From: Tetracentron sinense
Taxonomy: Eukaryota > Streptophyta > Magnoliopsida > Trochodendrales > Trochodendraceae
DNA: 64,000 nt
Assembly (NCBI GenBank): GCA_015143295.1
Contig: CM026565.1
Coordinates: 10,414,041-10,478,040 of the forward strand
Direction of reading: 5' to 3'
Under the pieces are notes generated by a model. The model did no database searches. It saw nothing but the letters and a program-made list of their open reading frames with translations, and was not told the DNA's origin. Made by a program: the position numbers and the translations under genes. Of this stretch, positions 55,109-64,000 are shown one piece after another (the stretch's first letter is position 1; every line of letters begins with the position of its first letter).

Positions 55109-56456
55109 ATTGGGTTGGGATTCCTAGTAAAATTTTTCCTTTCACTTATCTTGGTGTCCCTCTATACAAGGGTCATTTAAAAAACTGCTACTTTAACCCC
55201 TTGGTTGATAAAATTCTTAATAAGATTGAGGGTTGGAAATGTAAGTTTTTATCAATGGGAGGTAGGCATATTCTTATTAAACATGTCTTATCTTCTATTC
55301 CTACTCATCTTTTAGCAGGGATACATGTTCCAAAAGCTATTTTAGAACTCATTGATAGATCTATGGCCAAATTCTTTTGGAATAATAGAATTGATGCTAA
55401 AAGGCGTCACTGGATTAATTGGAAAACTTGTTCTCTTCCTATTCTAGAAGATAGGTTGGGAATCAGGAAAATGCATGAATTTTCTTGAGCTTTTAGAATC
55501 AAACAAGCTTGGAAGCTTTATCAAAATGATAATCTTTGGTCTAGATTTTTTAAATCTAAATTCCAATTTAATCACATTTGGTATGCTTCTTCTCGTCCTA
55601 GATCTTCTAAAACTTGGAATCATATTAGCCGTCTATGTAAGGAGGTGGTCTGTAACTCTAGTGCTTTAATTGGTAATGGTAATAAGATTAATTTTTGGCT
55701 TGACTGCTGGTTTGGGGAAGTCCCTCTTATAGCTAACACCTATATCATTCCTCATGTTTTTCCTCAAATTTCAGATATGCTTGATGAGAGTGGTCATTGG
55801 GATTTTAGTCTTGTTTCTGAATATTTAACTGATTCTATTTTGGTTGATATTAGAGAAGCAGGCTTTTTTATTTCTCACTCTGATGATATTTTCATATGGA
55901 AGAACAGTTCCAAAGGTAAATTTTCAGTTAAATCAGCTTGGGATTCTCTTAGATACTCTACTTCTCACAAAATTGGACAATGTATGTTTGGAATGATATT
56001 ATTCCTAAGAAAATTCAAATTTTTGGTTGGAAGGTAATGTATGGAGTTGTCCCTATTGATTTTAAAATCCAATCTGTTGGTATTCCTTTAGTTAGTTGTT
56101 GCTCTTGTTGCTCTCAAGGTCATATTGAATCTTTCTCTCATTTACTAGTCCAAAGTGATATTGCAGGAAAGATATGGAGGTATTCTGGCAATCTTTATAA
56201 TGTTCAAGCTCTCCTCAGTGATTCCATTCAATGTGCTCTTATGAGATGGTTAAGGGCTTCTGATAGGCGACATAATATCGTTCTTTTTTTGTTACCACTT
56301 ATCGTGATATGGGAGATATGGAAAGAAAGATGTGCTCGTCAATTTCAAGATGTGCGCAAACCTGTGGAGGTGATTATTGCCAAAATTAGAAAATGGATGA
56401 TTGAGATTGGCTCGCTTCCGAAAAAAGAAAAAGAAATTAGACCTCTCTATTCTTAA
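55085..56456 (+). pseudogene. LINE ORF2, post-catalytic RT and zf-RVT region
   Basis: Begins RRAAILNWVGIPSKIFPFTY, then LGVPLYKGHLKNCYFNPLVD and FLSMGGRHILIKHVLSSIPT. The zf-RVT part follows (WKNSSKGKFSVKSAWDSLRY, WNDIIPKKIQIFGWKVMYGV, CCSCCSQGHIESFSHLLVQS) and WEIWKERCARQF. A stop (TGA at 55486-55488) and frame changes near 55640 and 55980 break it. Confidence 0.85.
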
Positions 56457-57039
56457 TATTTTGATACCTTCTGATAAGAGAAGATCTACTTTTTCTCATG
56501 TTAAATGGCTTCGGCCCCCACAAGGTAGAATTAAACTAAATGTGGATGGTGCATCCAAAGGTAATCCCGGGTTAGTGGGAGAAGGTGGTATTCTTCGGAA
56601 TCATTCAGGAGAAATGATTACTTGTTTTTATGCCTTTTACGAGCAATACTCTAGCTATGTAGCTGAGATAAGGGCTTTATTGGATGGTCTCTCTCTTTGT
56701 CAAAGGCTTGGTTTTATAAATGTGGAAGTTGAATCGGATGCTAAAGCTCTTGTGCAAGCATGGGAGGGTTCTTTTAGTCATCCTTGGAAAGTGTGGTACT
56801 GGAATAAGAAGCTTTTTCAAGTGATGCATATTTGTTCTTCTTTCACTCACATTTTTAGGGAAGCAAATATGGTAGCTGATTTTTTAGATAACCATGGCTG
56901 CAATACTCATCTCACAGGTGAATTCTTTCCTACTCATGATATTCCTTCACGCCTCAACGCTCTTATTCTTCTTGATAAAGTAGGGATGGGAAATGTTAGA
57001 GTGGTTATAAATGATTCATTCTTGTTTTGTCTTGGTTGA
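56401..57039 (+). pseudogene. LINE ORF2, RNase H domain
   Basis: Plant L1 RNase H (RVT_3 type). NVDGASKGNPGLVGEGGILR with the first Asp, AEIRALLDGLSLCQRLG with Glu, VEVESDAKALVQAWEG with the second Asp, and FREANMVADFLDNHG. The catalytic residues look kept. Ends at TGA 57037-57039. The frame differs from the preceding segment. Confidence 0.88.
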
Positions 57040-57312
57040 TTTTTGGCTAGGGGTAAAGTTTATGTCACCCCTTGTATTTTTTTATGTAGTTTCTTTAGGG
57101 GTAAGGTTTTATGTCCCCCTCCCCCCCCCCCCCCCCCCCCCCCCCTTTTTCTCCTTTATTTTGTTTTGTTTGAGTCCTTTTAGGGGTAAGGTTTTATGTC
57201 CCCCTTGGAGTTTTGTAGGGGTAAGGTTTTATGTCCCCCCCATTTTTCATTTAATATTAATAAACAGGTAGGGGTCTGCCAAACCCCCCACTCCTTCTGA
57301 GTGGCTTTTATT
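57040..57312 (+). repeat. LINE 3' UTR with tandem words and a poly(C) tract
   Basis: TAGGGGTAAGGTTTTATGTC and close variants occur four times (about 57048, 57098, 57179 and 57216), each followed by a C run. In the second copy the run reaches about 35 bases of almost pure C (57116-57145). Confidence 0.9.
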
Positions 57313-57444
57313 TAAAAAAAGAAAAAAAAAAGAAGGTTGCCAAAAATCCCAAAATATCTTAGGAAAATATCCCAAAATATCTCCCACGGTTGGTGGAAGA
57401 GTTTTGGGCTGTTACAAGGTCATTTTTGGCCATTTTGGGGCTGA

Positions 57445-57590
57445 CTTGTCGACGAGTGACGCTCACTCGTCGACTAGTGATGCTCACTCGTCGACTAGTG
57501 ATGCTATGACAGGCTTGAGTTTTTCCCACTTTGGTATTTTGACTCGCTTATTGGATTTTGATGATTCAACTTGCGTTGGATTCGCCTTTC
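57445..57590 (-). promoter_or_regulatory. LTR E: GTCGAC cassette and conserved block
   Basis: CACTCGTCGACTAGTGATG and GTCGACGAGTGACG words repeated between 57445 and 57508, then the conserved block with GATTCAACTTGCGTTGGATT (57537-57590). Same layout as in LTRs C, D and G but with different palindrome words. Confidence 0.45.
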
Positions 57591-58099
57591 AAAGGGAAAC
57601 AACTTTCATGGTTTGAAAAAATTCTTCTTTATTCATAGACAAAATTGCCCTTAAAGCTGACTGGTCTGAAAATGGATTTCAGCAGCCCAGATTTTCAGCA
57701 GACTCATTTCTGGAAATTTGACGTTTGACCCATCCTCAACTCAAAATATGAAAAAGTGGTAAACATGAACCTCGAAGAGAGTTTCAATACCTTTCCAAAA
57801 TTTTAAGAATCACTCGATTTTGATCAACATTGAGAATTCTAGAGCTCCCTCAAGTTGAGGGTATGTTTAGGCATCCCTTTCTTTGACCTTTGGAGTATGT
57901 TATACTCTCATTTTTCATTTATCCCTAACCCCCAAAAACACTTTCCATACATATTTTGATTAATTAAAAACCTCATTTCATTATAAAACATGAACCCACA
58001 ATTTCATTAAGGCTTTAGACCTTGAAGGCACTATTCACAGCACTATTCACACACTATTCACATGAACAGTGAACCTAAATTTCGAGGCTCTACACCCAT

Positions 58100-58502
58100 G
58101 ATGCTCACATGCACTATGCACATGTATGGGTGTATGATCAAGATGTCTTATAAGTAAAAGATCATAAGAAAAAGTTCATAAGTAAAAAGCTCATAAGAAA
58201 GATTCATAAGAAAGGAGAAATAAAGTTCATAAGAAAAGAAGAAAAAACTCACAAGTTAACAAGAATATGAAAGGATACTAGTGTACTAAGACCAGGTACG
58301 GGCACTGGTATCTGTTTCCAATAAGTATGAAAGGATGTTAATGTACTATGACTAGGTGTAGAGACTAACATCTGTTTCTAAGTAAGTATGAGAGGATACT
58401 GGTATACTATGACCAGGTACGGGTACTAGTATCTGTCTCCAAGTAAAATAAAGAATATGAAAGGATGCTAGTGTACTATGACTAGGTACGGGAACTAGTA
58501 TC
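58100..58502 (+). repeat. LTR F, third segment with a four-unit minisatellite
   Basis: Resumes after solo LTR E with ATGATGCTCACATGC. From about 58262 there are four units of about 60 bp with TATGAAAGGATACTAGTGTA and CCAGGTACGGGCACTGGTAT. Confidence 0.6.
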
Positions 58503-59068
58503 TGAAGGGAATCCAGATAAAAATTTATGCGGAAAACTGGATCCCAAAGATCTTTACACCATAGAAAGCAAATAATACTAACTACATGTTTAGATAATTA
58601 CCTCGGTGAATGATGTTCACCGGTGAAGCATAAAACAACTTGAACCGTCAAAACTCTTTGTAGAGATTTCTCGAAGAAATACTCAAAGATCAATCCTTGT
58701 TCTTCGCTATCCCCGCGAAGCTTTTGAATTTCTACTTGGTATTGAAGAAACAAAGAGAAAAAGATTGTTAGAGTAGACTATCTGTCGCGCCCCGAAATAC
58801 CCCCTAGGAGTTAAGGGATACTTTAGGTGTGACTATACATACCTGCCAAACCATCCTGTAATGAACAAAGTAACATAGTACTATAAAGACAATAATCAAA
58901 GTGCGTAAGCTAAATCATGAGTGCGGAAGCGTGAACTAACTTTTTCTTTTCTATATAAGGTGTTCTGTGTTCCAAGTGAATATATATACAAAACATATCA
59001 AGGTAAAGGTGGACATGCCCACTTATCAAAATATGAAAATACAAAAAGAACTATTGAGCCCACTATGC

Positions 59069-59209
59069 TCAATAGTAGTATAAATATGGCCAGACATCTC
59101 GGTCTCTATCCTCCTGTGACTGCATCAGGATAGGTGGCTCTCTCTCCTCTACATATTCTTCCTCAACCCAAGGCTCAGGGTTGAGGGCTTCCTCGGTACC
59201 TGCCGACAT
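59069..59209 (-). other. Small conserved frame in LTR G (46 codons)
   Basis: Open frame from ATG (59207-59209) to TGA (59069-59071), the same length as in LTR D. MSAGT start, core EPWVEEEYVEEREPPI, end DVWPYLYYY. The start is 9 nt after the conserved hairpin (59219-59239). Role unknown. Confidence 0.4.
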
Positions 59210-59589
59210 AAAAGTACGGCTGAGCATGGAATAGTCAGCGAGTACAAGCCACTAGCTAATAATAGCAATAACAAAGCACAACAATGATAATCACAATACA
59301 CAACATCAATTCAAGGTATTACTAGCAACATGTGATATTCATAGCATTGAAGTAAAGCGATGTAATAGTCTTGACATGCTTGAATGAATGCAAAAACTCT
59401 GGTAAATCTCATACTTGAAAGTCATGTTTTTATTCTTGAAAATAGTCTTTCGTGTTTCTTTCAAAACTTGCTGGTTGTGTTTAAAAACTTGTTTCTTGTC
59501 TTGGTCTTGTTCGTGAGAATCACACATGCTTGTCTTGTTCTTGCTTTTAATCACTTATCTTGCTTGTTCTTGACTTGACATGCTTGCAT

Positions 59590-59935
59590 ACTTGTGAGCC
59601 AGAGGTTAGTGCCCTTGCGGCGACTTTTGAGCCGGGAACGTAAGTTCCCTTCAGCGAAATATATATATAGAAAAGGGTACCACAACCTCCTTGTCTTGTT
59701 TTCTTGTGAGCCAGGTATGACATATCCTAGGGATATGCCCTACCCTTGATATTCATGCTTGTTTAACTTGTGAGCCAGGTATGACATATCTTACGATATG
59801 CCCTACCCTTGATCGGCCTGATGTCCGGCTTTATCAACTTGCTTGTTTAACTGGTGAGCTAGTTATGACGTATCTTAGGGATATGCCCTACCCTTGACCG
59901 GCCCGATGTCCGGCTTTATCAACTTGCTTGTTCGT
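59590..59935 (-). repeat. Tandem array in LTR G
   Basis: About four units starting CTTGTGAGCCAG; three carry TATGACATATC...GATATGCCCTACCCTTGA. The unit start is shared with the 69-bp array of LTR D, but the rest differs. Confidence 0.8.
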
Positions 59936-60849
59936 GAATCACATCCTTGTTCTTGTTGTTTTCTTATATACATATACTTGAAAACCTGGTTCATGCATGT
60001 ATGCATGCTCGTGGGTGAGATTCGTGGGCATAATGATGACAAAGAAGGATTGAGAATAATACTTGGCATTTGAACAATTTTAGGCACATGATAGGCATTG
60101 GAAAATTCATAAGGCATAACATTATTTTCACTATCATTTGGAGAAAAGCCCTTAGTTCATATCTCATAGCCTTTTTTCCACATTTTGCATATACATTATA
60201 TCAAACATCTTGCATGCAATATTTGTTCAATCCTTTATTCATATTCCTTCATCTTAGGCCTTTAAATTCATTCATGCATTTTCTCAATCATGTGGCATTC
60301 AATACTTTTTTATATTTGTTTATTTCATATTTTCTCATTCCCACAATTCATCAAACACATGGGTGTATTTATTATGTGTACCAAGCCCTTCCACCATTTA
60401 CATCACACAACATCCATCCCTACTTAGTTTTTCTTACATTATTCAAAGAATCAAGGTAGTGAGGTAAGAATAGGATACTCATTATCAATCATAACCCATT
60501 TCAAATGAAAACCTATGTTACTACTAAGTTAGTTAGTAAGGGTGTACTAACCTTAAAGATCAAAGCTTGATCTTGGAGAAAAATTTTCTTTGAAAACCCC
60601 TCTTGGTGTGTAAGGATCCAACCTTGAAGGAGGTGCTCCAAACTTGAGGGAGAACTCCTCCTTGAAAATGGAAGAAACCCTTCCTTGATTTGGGATGATC
60701 AATCTTGATCTAGATCTCTTCCTTCTTCAATCCTCCTTCACATCCTCTTAGTCTCTCTAGGTTTAGGGTAAGCCAAAAACCCTCTAATGATCCTCTATTA
60801 TAGTGCAAGGGGTGAAAAATCCCAAAAAATCGTATAAAAGAAAGTAAAA

Positions 60850-61128
60850 TCGCATATCTACGATCGTTCGTAGCTATTCATGATCGATCGTAGCTTCCTA
60901 TGATCAATTGTAGCTTTACCCCTGAGTTTCCAGCATTTTCTGGGGCCTTACGATCGATTGTAGCAACTCTACGATCGTTCGTAGCGTCGCTACAATCGTT
61001 AGTGGGTCATTTACGAACGATCGTACCTAGGATAAAAAATTTCTAGATTTTTTGACTTTCGTACTTTGGCCATAACTTTTGACTCGCTCGTCGGATTTTG
61101 ACGATTCAACTTGCGTTGGATTCATCTT
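60850..61128 (-). promoter_or_regulatory. LTR G: CGATCG cassette and conserved block
   Basis: Six or more TACGATCGTTCGTAG / CGATCGATCGTAGC words between 60850 and 61030, then the conserved block GACTCGCTCGTCGGATTTTG ... TTGCGTTGGATTC (61070-61128). Confidence 0.45.
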
Positions 61129-62139
61129 TTGAAGGAAAACAACTTTTATGCTTTGCAAAAATTCTAATTCCTTTTTATTCTTAGACCATTTTGCCCTTAA
61201 AGCTGACTGATCTGCAATAGGTTGCGACAGTCCAAATTTGCAGCCAACCCGGTTTTGGAAATCGGATGTTTGACTTTACCTCAACTCAAAATCTGGAAAA
61301 GTGATCAACATGGACCTCGAAGAGGGTTCCAATACCTTTCCAAGAACTCAAGAATTGCTTGATTTCGATGAGTGGTGACAAAACTAAAACTCCTTAAAGT
61401 TGAGGGTAATGCTAAGGCATAACCTTCATTAACACTTAAGAGTATTTTGCACTCTTAAACCTTCATCCCAACACCCATAAACTTAAGAAAATACATCTTA
61501 GGGCATTTTATAAATGTCATAAAGATCCGGGGTTCTACACTATCTGTCTCATAAAACCTTAGGGTTAAAACCCTAGCCTTCAAAAAAAAACTTGGAGAAA
61601 CTCTAGGCCCTCAGGAAAATTGAACGGACATGTATGATTTGAGAAAAACCCATCTAGAAAAGCATGTTGTAGGGTAAATCCATAATGAACACACCATGTT
61701 TGATGAATTGCCAAGGTGAATAAAGTGAGCTGTGAATTAGGAAATGCATACCTAAGAAATTCTGAATATTACTAGGGCCTATGATAGTGTGTTTCTTGCT
61801 TTCCCTAAAGGATATGAATATTACATTGCTCAATCATTGATGTTATATGTGTTGTGAAATTACCCAGATGTCATATTTAAATTTAATAACAAGCATGTAC
61901 ACGGTTCCCACGAGCACGTCACGCATGACATCATTTATCGAGGTTTTCAAGAACATGGTTAGAGGTGGGACATATCCTACGATATGTTTTACCTCGCTCT
62001 TGGCAAGGACAAGTCAATCATGCATTATCATAAGAAGGGTCTCCCATCCCCTCGCATGACATGCATAGCATGGCATGACACGCATAGCATAGCATTCACA
62101 TGACACGCATAACTCTGCATGGCATTACACGCATGGATG

Positions 62140-62525
62140 CTAGTTGCGACGGGCTATGAACGGCAACTAGGCATTCACATTCCGCATGGATGCTAGTTGC
62201 GACGGGCTATGAACGGTAACTAGGCATACCCATCTGCATATAGGGTACTAGTTGCGACGGACTATGAACAACAACTAGGCATGTGAACATGTTTAAATTA
62301 TGAACAAGCAAGCATGATACTTGCATGACACGCATGACATGACATGGCACGCATGATGCAAGCATGAACGGTAACTAGGCATACCCATCTGCATATAGGG
62401 TACTAGTTGCGACGGACTATGAAAGGCAACTAGGCATGTGAACATGTTTAAATTATGAACAAGCAAGCATGATACTCGCATGACACGCATGACATGACAT
62501 GGCACGCATGATGCAAGCATGACAA
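62140..62525 (+). repeat. Tandem repeats in LTR H
   Basis: Units with GGATGCTAGTTGCGACGGGC and GAACGGCAACTAGGCAT occur about four times from 62138. A 155-bp block is also duplicated (starts near 62281 and 62436), including CATGACACGCATGACATGAC words. Confidence 0.85.
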
Positions 62526-62782
62526 GCATGACACGGTTAACAGGTTCACAATCACGCAAAGGGTATTTCAAGTCAAGTCAAGTGCACGATGTTTTCAAGG
62601 GTTTTATCAGTCTTTCTGAATGCAAGCATGAATATAAATTGCTTTACTTCCTTGTATGATATAAATTGTTCCTGTTCTATATATGCAAATTTGTTTCCTA
62701 CTTTATGTATGCTATCTGTATACTATGATTGTTGGTTAGTATTTAGTACCCGCTGAGTATTCCATGCTCAGCCCTACTTCTT

Positions 62783-62902
62783 ATGTCGACAGGTTCGGAG
62801 GGAGCTGCTGCTCCAGTTGATGTTTGTGCTCCTGGTCCATGGGTGGAGGAGGAGTACTTCGAGGGGCCTTTGGAGGAACCTCCCGTAGAGGGTTACCATT
62901 AG
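62783..62902 (+). other. Small conserved frame in LTR H (39 codons)
   Basis: Open from ATG (62783) to TAG (62900-62902). Starts MSTGSEGAAAP, core GPWVEEEYFEGPLEEPPVEG, end YH. The start is 10 nt after the conserved hairpin. LTR C has a counterpart of equal length at 44312-44431. Role unknown. Confidence 0.4.
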
Positions 62903-63180
62903 GCGGTTGTAGATTCTGAGTGAATAGCTGTGGGTGAGATGAGAGATTATATCCACGGATTTTGGCGGGTCTGTCCGCACTTTCTTTTGTTGCTTTTTGT
63001 ATAAACTTGGATTTGCGTATGTATATACATAGAGGTTTGGTAGACATCCGCTGTTATCCTCTATTGTATATGCTCTGTGGTTTTTTTGCAGGTTGGGTCG
63101 TCAAGCAAGTCATGTAAGCCATGATTAGTCGTCCAAAGTTCACTCTAACTCCTAGGGTGGGTTTTGGGGCACGACAGAAG

Positions 63181-63192
63181 TGGTATCAGAGC
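63181..63192 (+). other. Primer binding site, initiator tRNA-Met
   Basis: TGGTATCAGAGC, 4 nt after the LTR end at 63176. It shows that an LTR retroelement body on the plus strand begins here. Confidence 0.92.
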
Positions 63193-63746
63193 TTAGGCTT
63201 TAGGTCTCTAGGGTTACTTAGAATCTTATACCATGGCTTGACAAGAGAATATGTGGGGAATCAAGTTAGGATGGAAGTAAGTCGGAAGTGAGTCTTGTTC
63301 TAAGTGTGAGACTAAACGTTAGTCTTAATCTAAAATGGTTGCTCCAACCAAGCACAGGTCTTAGAAACACTAGAACACCAAGATATAATATTACAACTAC
63401 TCTGATGACTTCATGAGATGAATATGATGGTACTATACTTTGTATGTAGTATTGTTATATGGTGTTATATGCTATATGGTGTGCGTACAATGTACTTATA
63501 CTATTATGTGTGGTATTGTTAGGGGGCATTAAATGTGGTATGCATACTATATGTCACGTACTAAGTGACAACCAATGTGTTAGGAATTAATTCCCAGCTA
63601 GACTTATGAGTTGAGTAATACTCCGGCTGGAGTTCAGACTATGTGTGAGTTGGTAAATGGTGGTAGGTCCTTGCCATACCCTGCACTATGGGGTCTTCGT
63701 AAATAATAGCCTTCCGAGTGAGACAATAGAATTCTCCTTCGTCTTA

Positions 63747-63804
<58 letters not shown>

Positions 63805-64000
63805 TATACACATCCCGCATGCATCATGTAGATCTTAGAAGCATTATACATGTCACCAGATTTAGAGGGCATCACCTAAACAACTCAATTAGATGAACTA
63901 GTCATTAGTATTAGTTTCAAACGGGCTAAGGTCTTAGGTTTGTGATCAGTTAATACCATAATCAAGTGTGAAGCTTATCATCAGTAAGGAAACTACTTGT
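63193..64000 (+). mobile_element. Leader of the plus-strand element continuing off the right edge
   Basis: Non-coding leader downstream of the primer site. No gag is reached within the window. Contains a long TA microsatellite. Confidence 0.6.
63750..63803 (+). repeat. (TA)n microsatellite
   Basis: About 26 uninterrupted TA dinucleotides. The 79-residue frame over it is a translation of the repeat. Confidence 0.97.

Larger units (their letters stand above)
52360..57335 (+). mobile_element. L1-type LINE with internally deleted ORF2
   Basis: Nearly 5-kb LINE inserted in LTR E. It has ORF1 (52374-54168), ORF2 starting at 54161 with a complete-looking endonuclease, then the C-terminal part of ORF2, RNase H and a 3' UTR with tandem repeats and a poly(C) run. 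The A-rich tail lies at 57313-57335. The RT fingers and palm, including the catalytic FADD, are missing at about 55085: the EN-RT linker runs straight into the post-catalytic region. Several frameshifts follow. Target duplication not certain; GTTAGCAAAAGAT before and GTTGCCAAAAATC after are only similar. Confidence 0.88.
48149..58094 (-). repeat. Solo LTR E (minus), interrupted by solo LTR D and a LINE
   Basis: It starts TGTGACGACCC and ends CGAGGCTCTACA, with a perfect 5-bp target duplication CCCAT (48144-48148, 58095-58099). Its own sequence is 48149-48431, 50706 to about 52360 and about 57336-58094, roughly 2.7 kb. It contains the small-frame region (50751-50822, minus), the hairpin (50830-50850), a GGAGGTAAACTCCCTTGAGT array (about 51090-51480), TATA box (52205-52212), conserved block (57537-57590) and GTCGACGAGTGA cassette. 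Fossil. Confidence 0.88.
58783..61539 (-). repeat. Solo LTR G (minus)
   Basis: 2757 bp, TGTCGCGCCCCG...CCGGGGTTCTACA, with perfect target duplication CTATC (58778-58782, 61540-61544). Contains the small frame (59069-59209), hairpin (59219-59239), an array of GTGAGCCAGGTATGACATATC units (about 59590-59935), the TACGATCGTTCGTAG cassette (60850-61030) and the conserved block (61070-61128). Fossil. Confidence 0.92.
58503..61615 (-). repeat. LTR-like fragment of another family, split by solo LTR G
   Basis: 58503-58782 and 61545 to about 61615 belong together once LTR G is lifted out. On the minus strand it ends GGATTCCCTTCA and contains TCACCGGTGAACATCATTCA, reminiscent of the R-U5 end of some Ty1/copia LTRs. 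The right boundary is unclear and no target duplication was found. Family not settled. Confidence 0.35.
61616..63176 (+). repeat. LTR H, right part, 5' LTR of an element leaving the window
   Basis: Plus-strand LTR close to LTR C from about 43386 on (GACATGTATGATTTGAG, CTAGAAAAGCATG), ending GGGCACGACA at 63176 directly before a primer site. The left part of this LTR is missing or is LTR F; the junction is not clear. It contains the hairpin (62752-62772), the small frame (62783-62902) and tandem repeats (62140-62525). Confidence 0.8.

Noticed and set aside
58503-58782. Firm Ty1/copia LTR call
   Set aside because: Only the CA-type end and a vague resemblance support it; right boundary and target duplication are missing, so it was left as an unassigned fragment.

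Overview
The window is nuclear DNA of a flowering plant. The evidence is a host gene with GT-AG introns that encodes a plant-specific Golgi glycosyltransferase, plus dense plant retrotransposons: Ty3/gypsy elements of Tekay/Del and Athila type, L1-type LINEs, hAT and Mutator elements, and long solo LTRs. I cannot name the species. There is one recognisable host gene; nearly everything else is transposable-element DNA. No bacterial-style genes, rRNA, true tRNA genes or CRISPR arrays are seen.

Left part (1-7386): a 5'-truncated LINE (735-2268). Next comes a long lone LTR of a gag-only retroelement family (2393-5740) with a 15-unit minisatellite. It is followed by a probable Helitron remnant (5757-6584) holding a foldback with a perfect 32-bp palindrome, and then a LINE scrap.

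Host gene (7387-25197, plus strand): five exons of an O-fucosyltransferase-like protein of the MANNAN SYNTHESIS-RELATED (MSR, GT106) type. The first coding exon(s) were not found. Exons 3 and 4 of those seen are separated by an intron of 15,130 bp. This intron holds a SINE-like piece, two copies of a small hAT family, a larger hAT element split by a gag-only retroelement (12126-20565, LTRs about 3.4 kb, antisense to the gene), and a 984-bp Mutator-type foldback.

Middle (25198-27746): gene 3' flank, then a TIR element with an 8-bp target duplication that contains a LINE piece.

Right part (27747-64000): one nested stack of LTR retroelements. An old plus-strand LTR (F) is interrupted by element A (29063-47549, Tekay-like). 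A itself contains a young Athila element B (29986-40950) and solo LTR C (42479-44737). F is also interrupted by solo LTR E (48149-58094), which contains solo LTR D (48432-50700) and a LINE (about 52360-57335). Further right, solo LTR G (58783-61539) sits in another LTR-like fragment. A plus-strand LTR (H) ends at 63176 with a tRNA-Met primer site, so an element body runs off the right edge. Matching 5-bp target duplications support each of B, C, D, E and G, and a near match supports A.

The most unusual signal is inside these LTRs. Six diverged copies (A, C, D, E, G, H) share a small reading frame, about 40-46 codons in its open copies, with the core PWVEEEY. It begins 9-10 nt after a conserved GCTGAG...CTCAGC hairpin. 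Four of them (C, D, E, G) also share a conserved block next to a CpG-rich palindrome cassette whose words differ between subfamilies.
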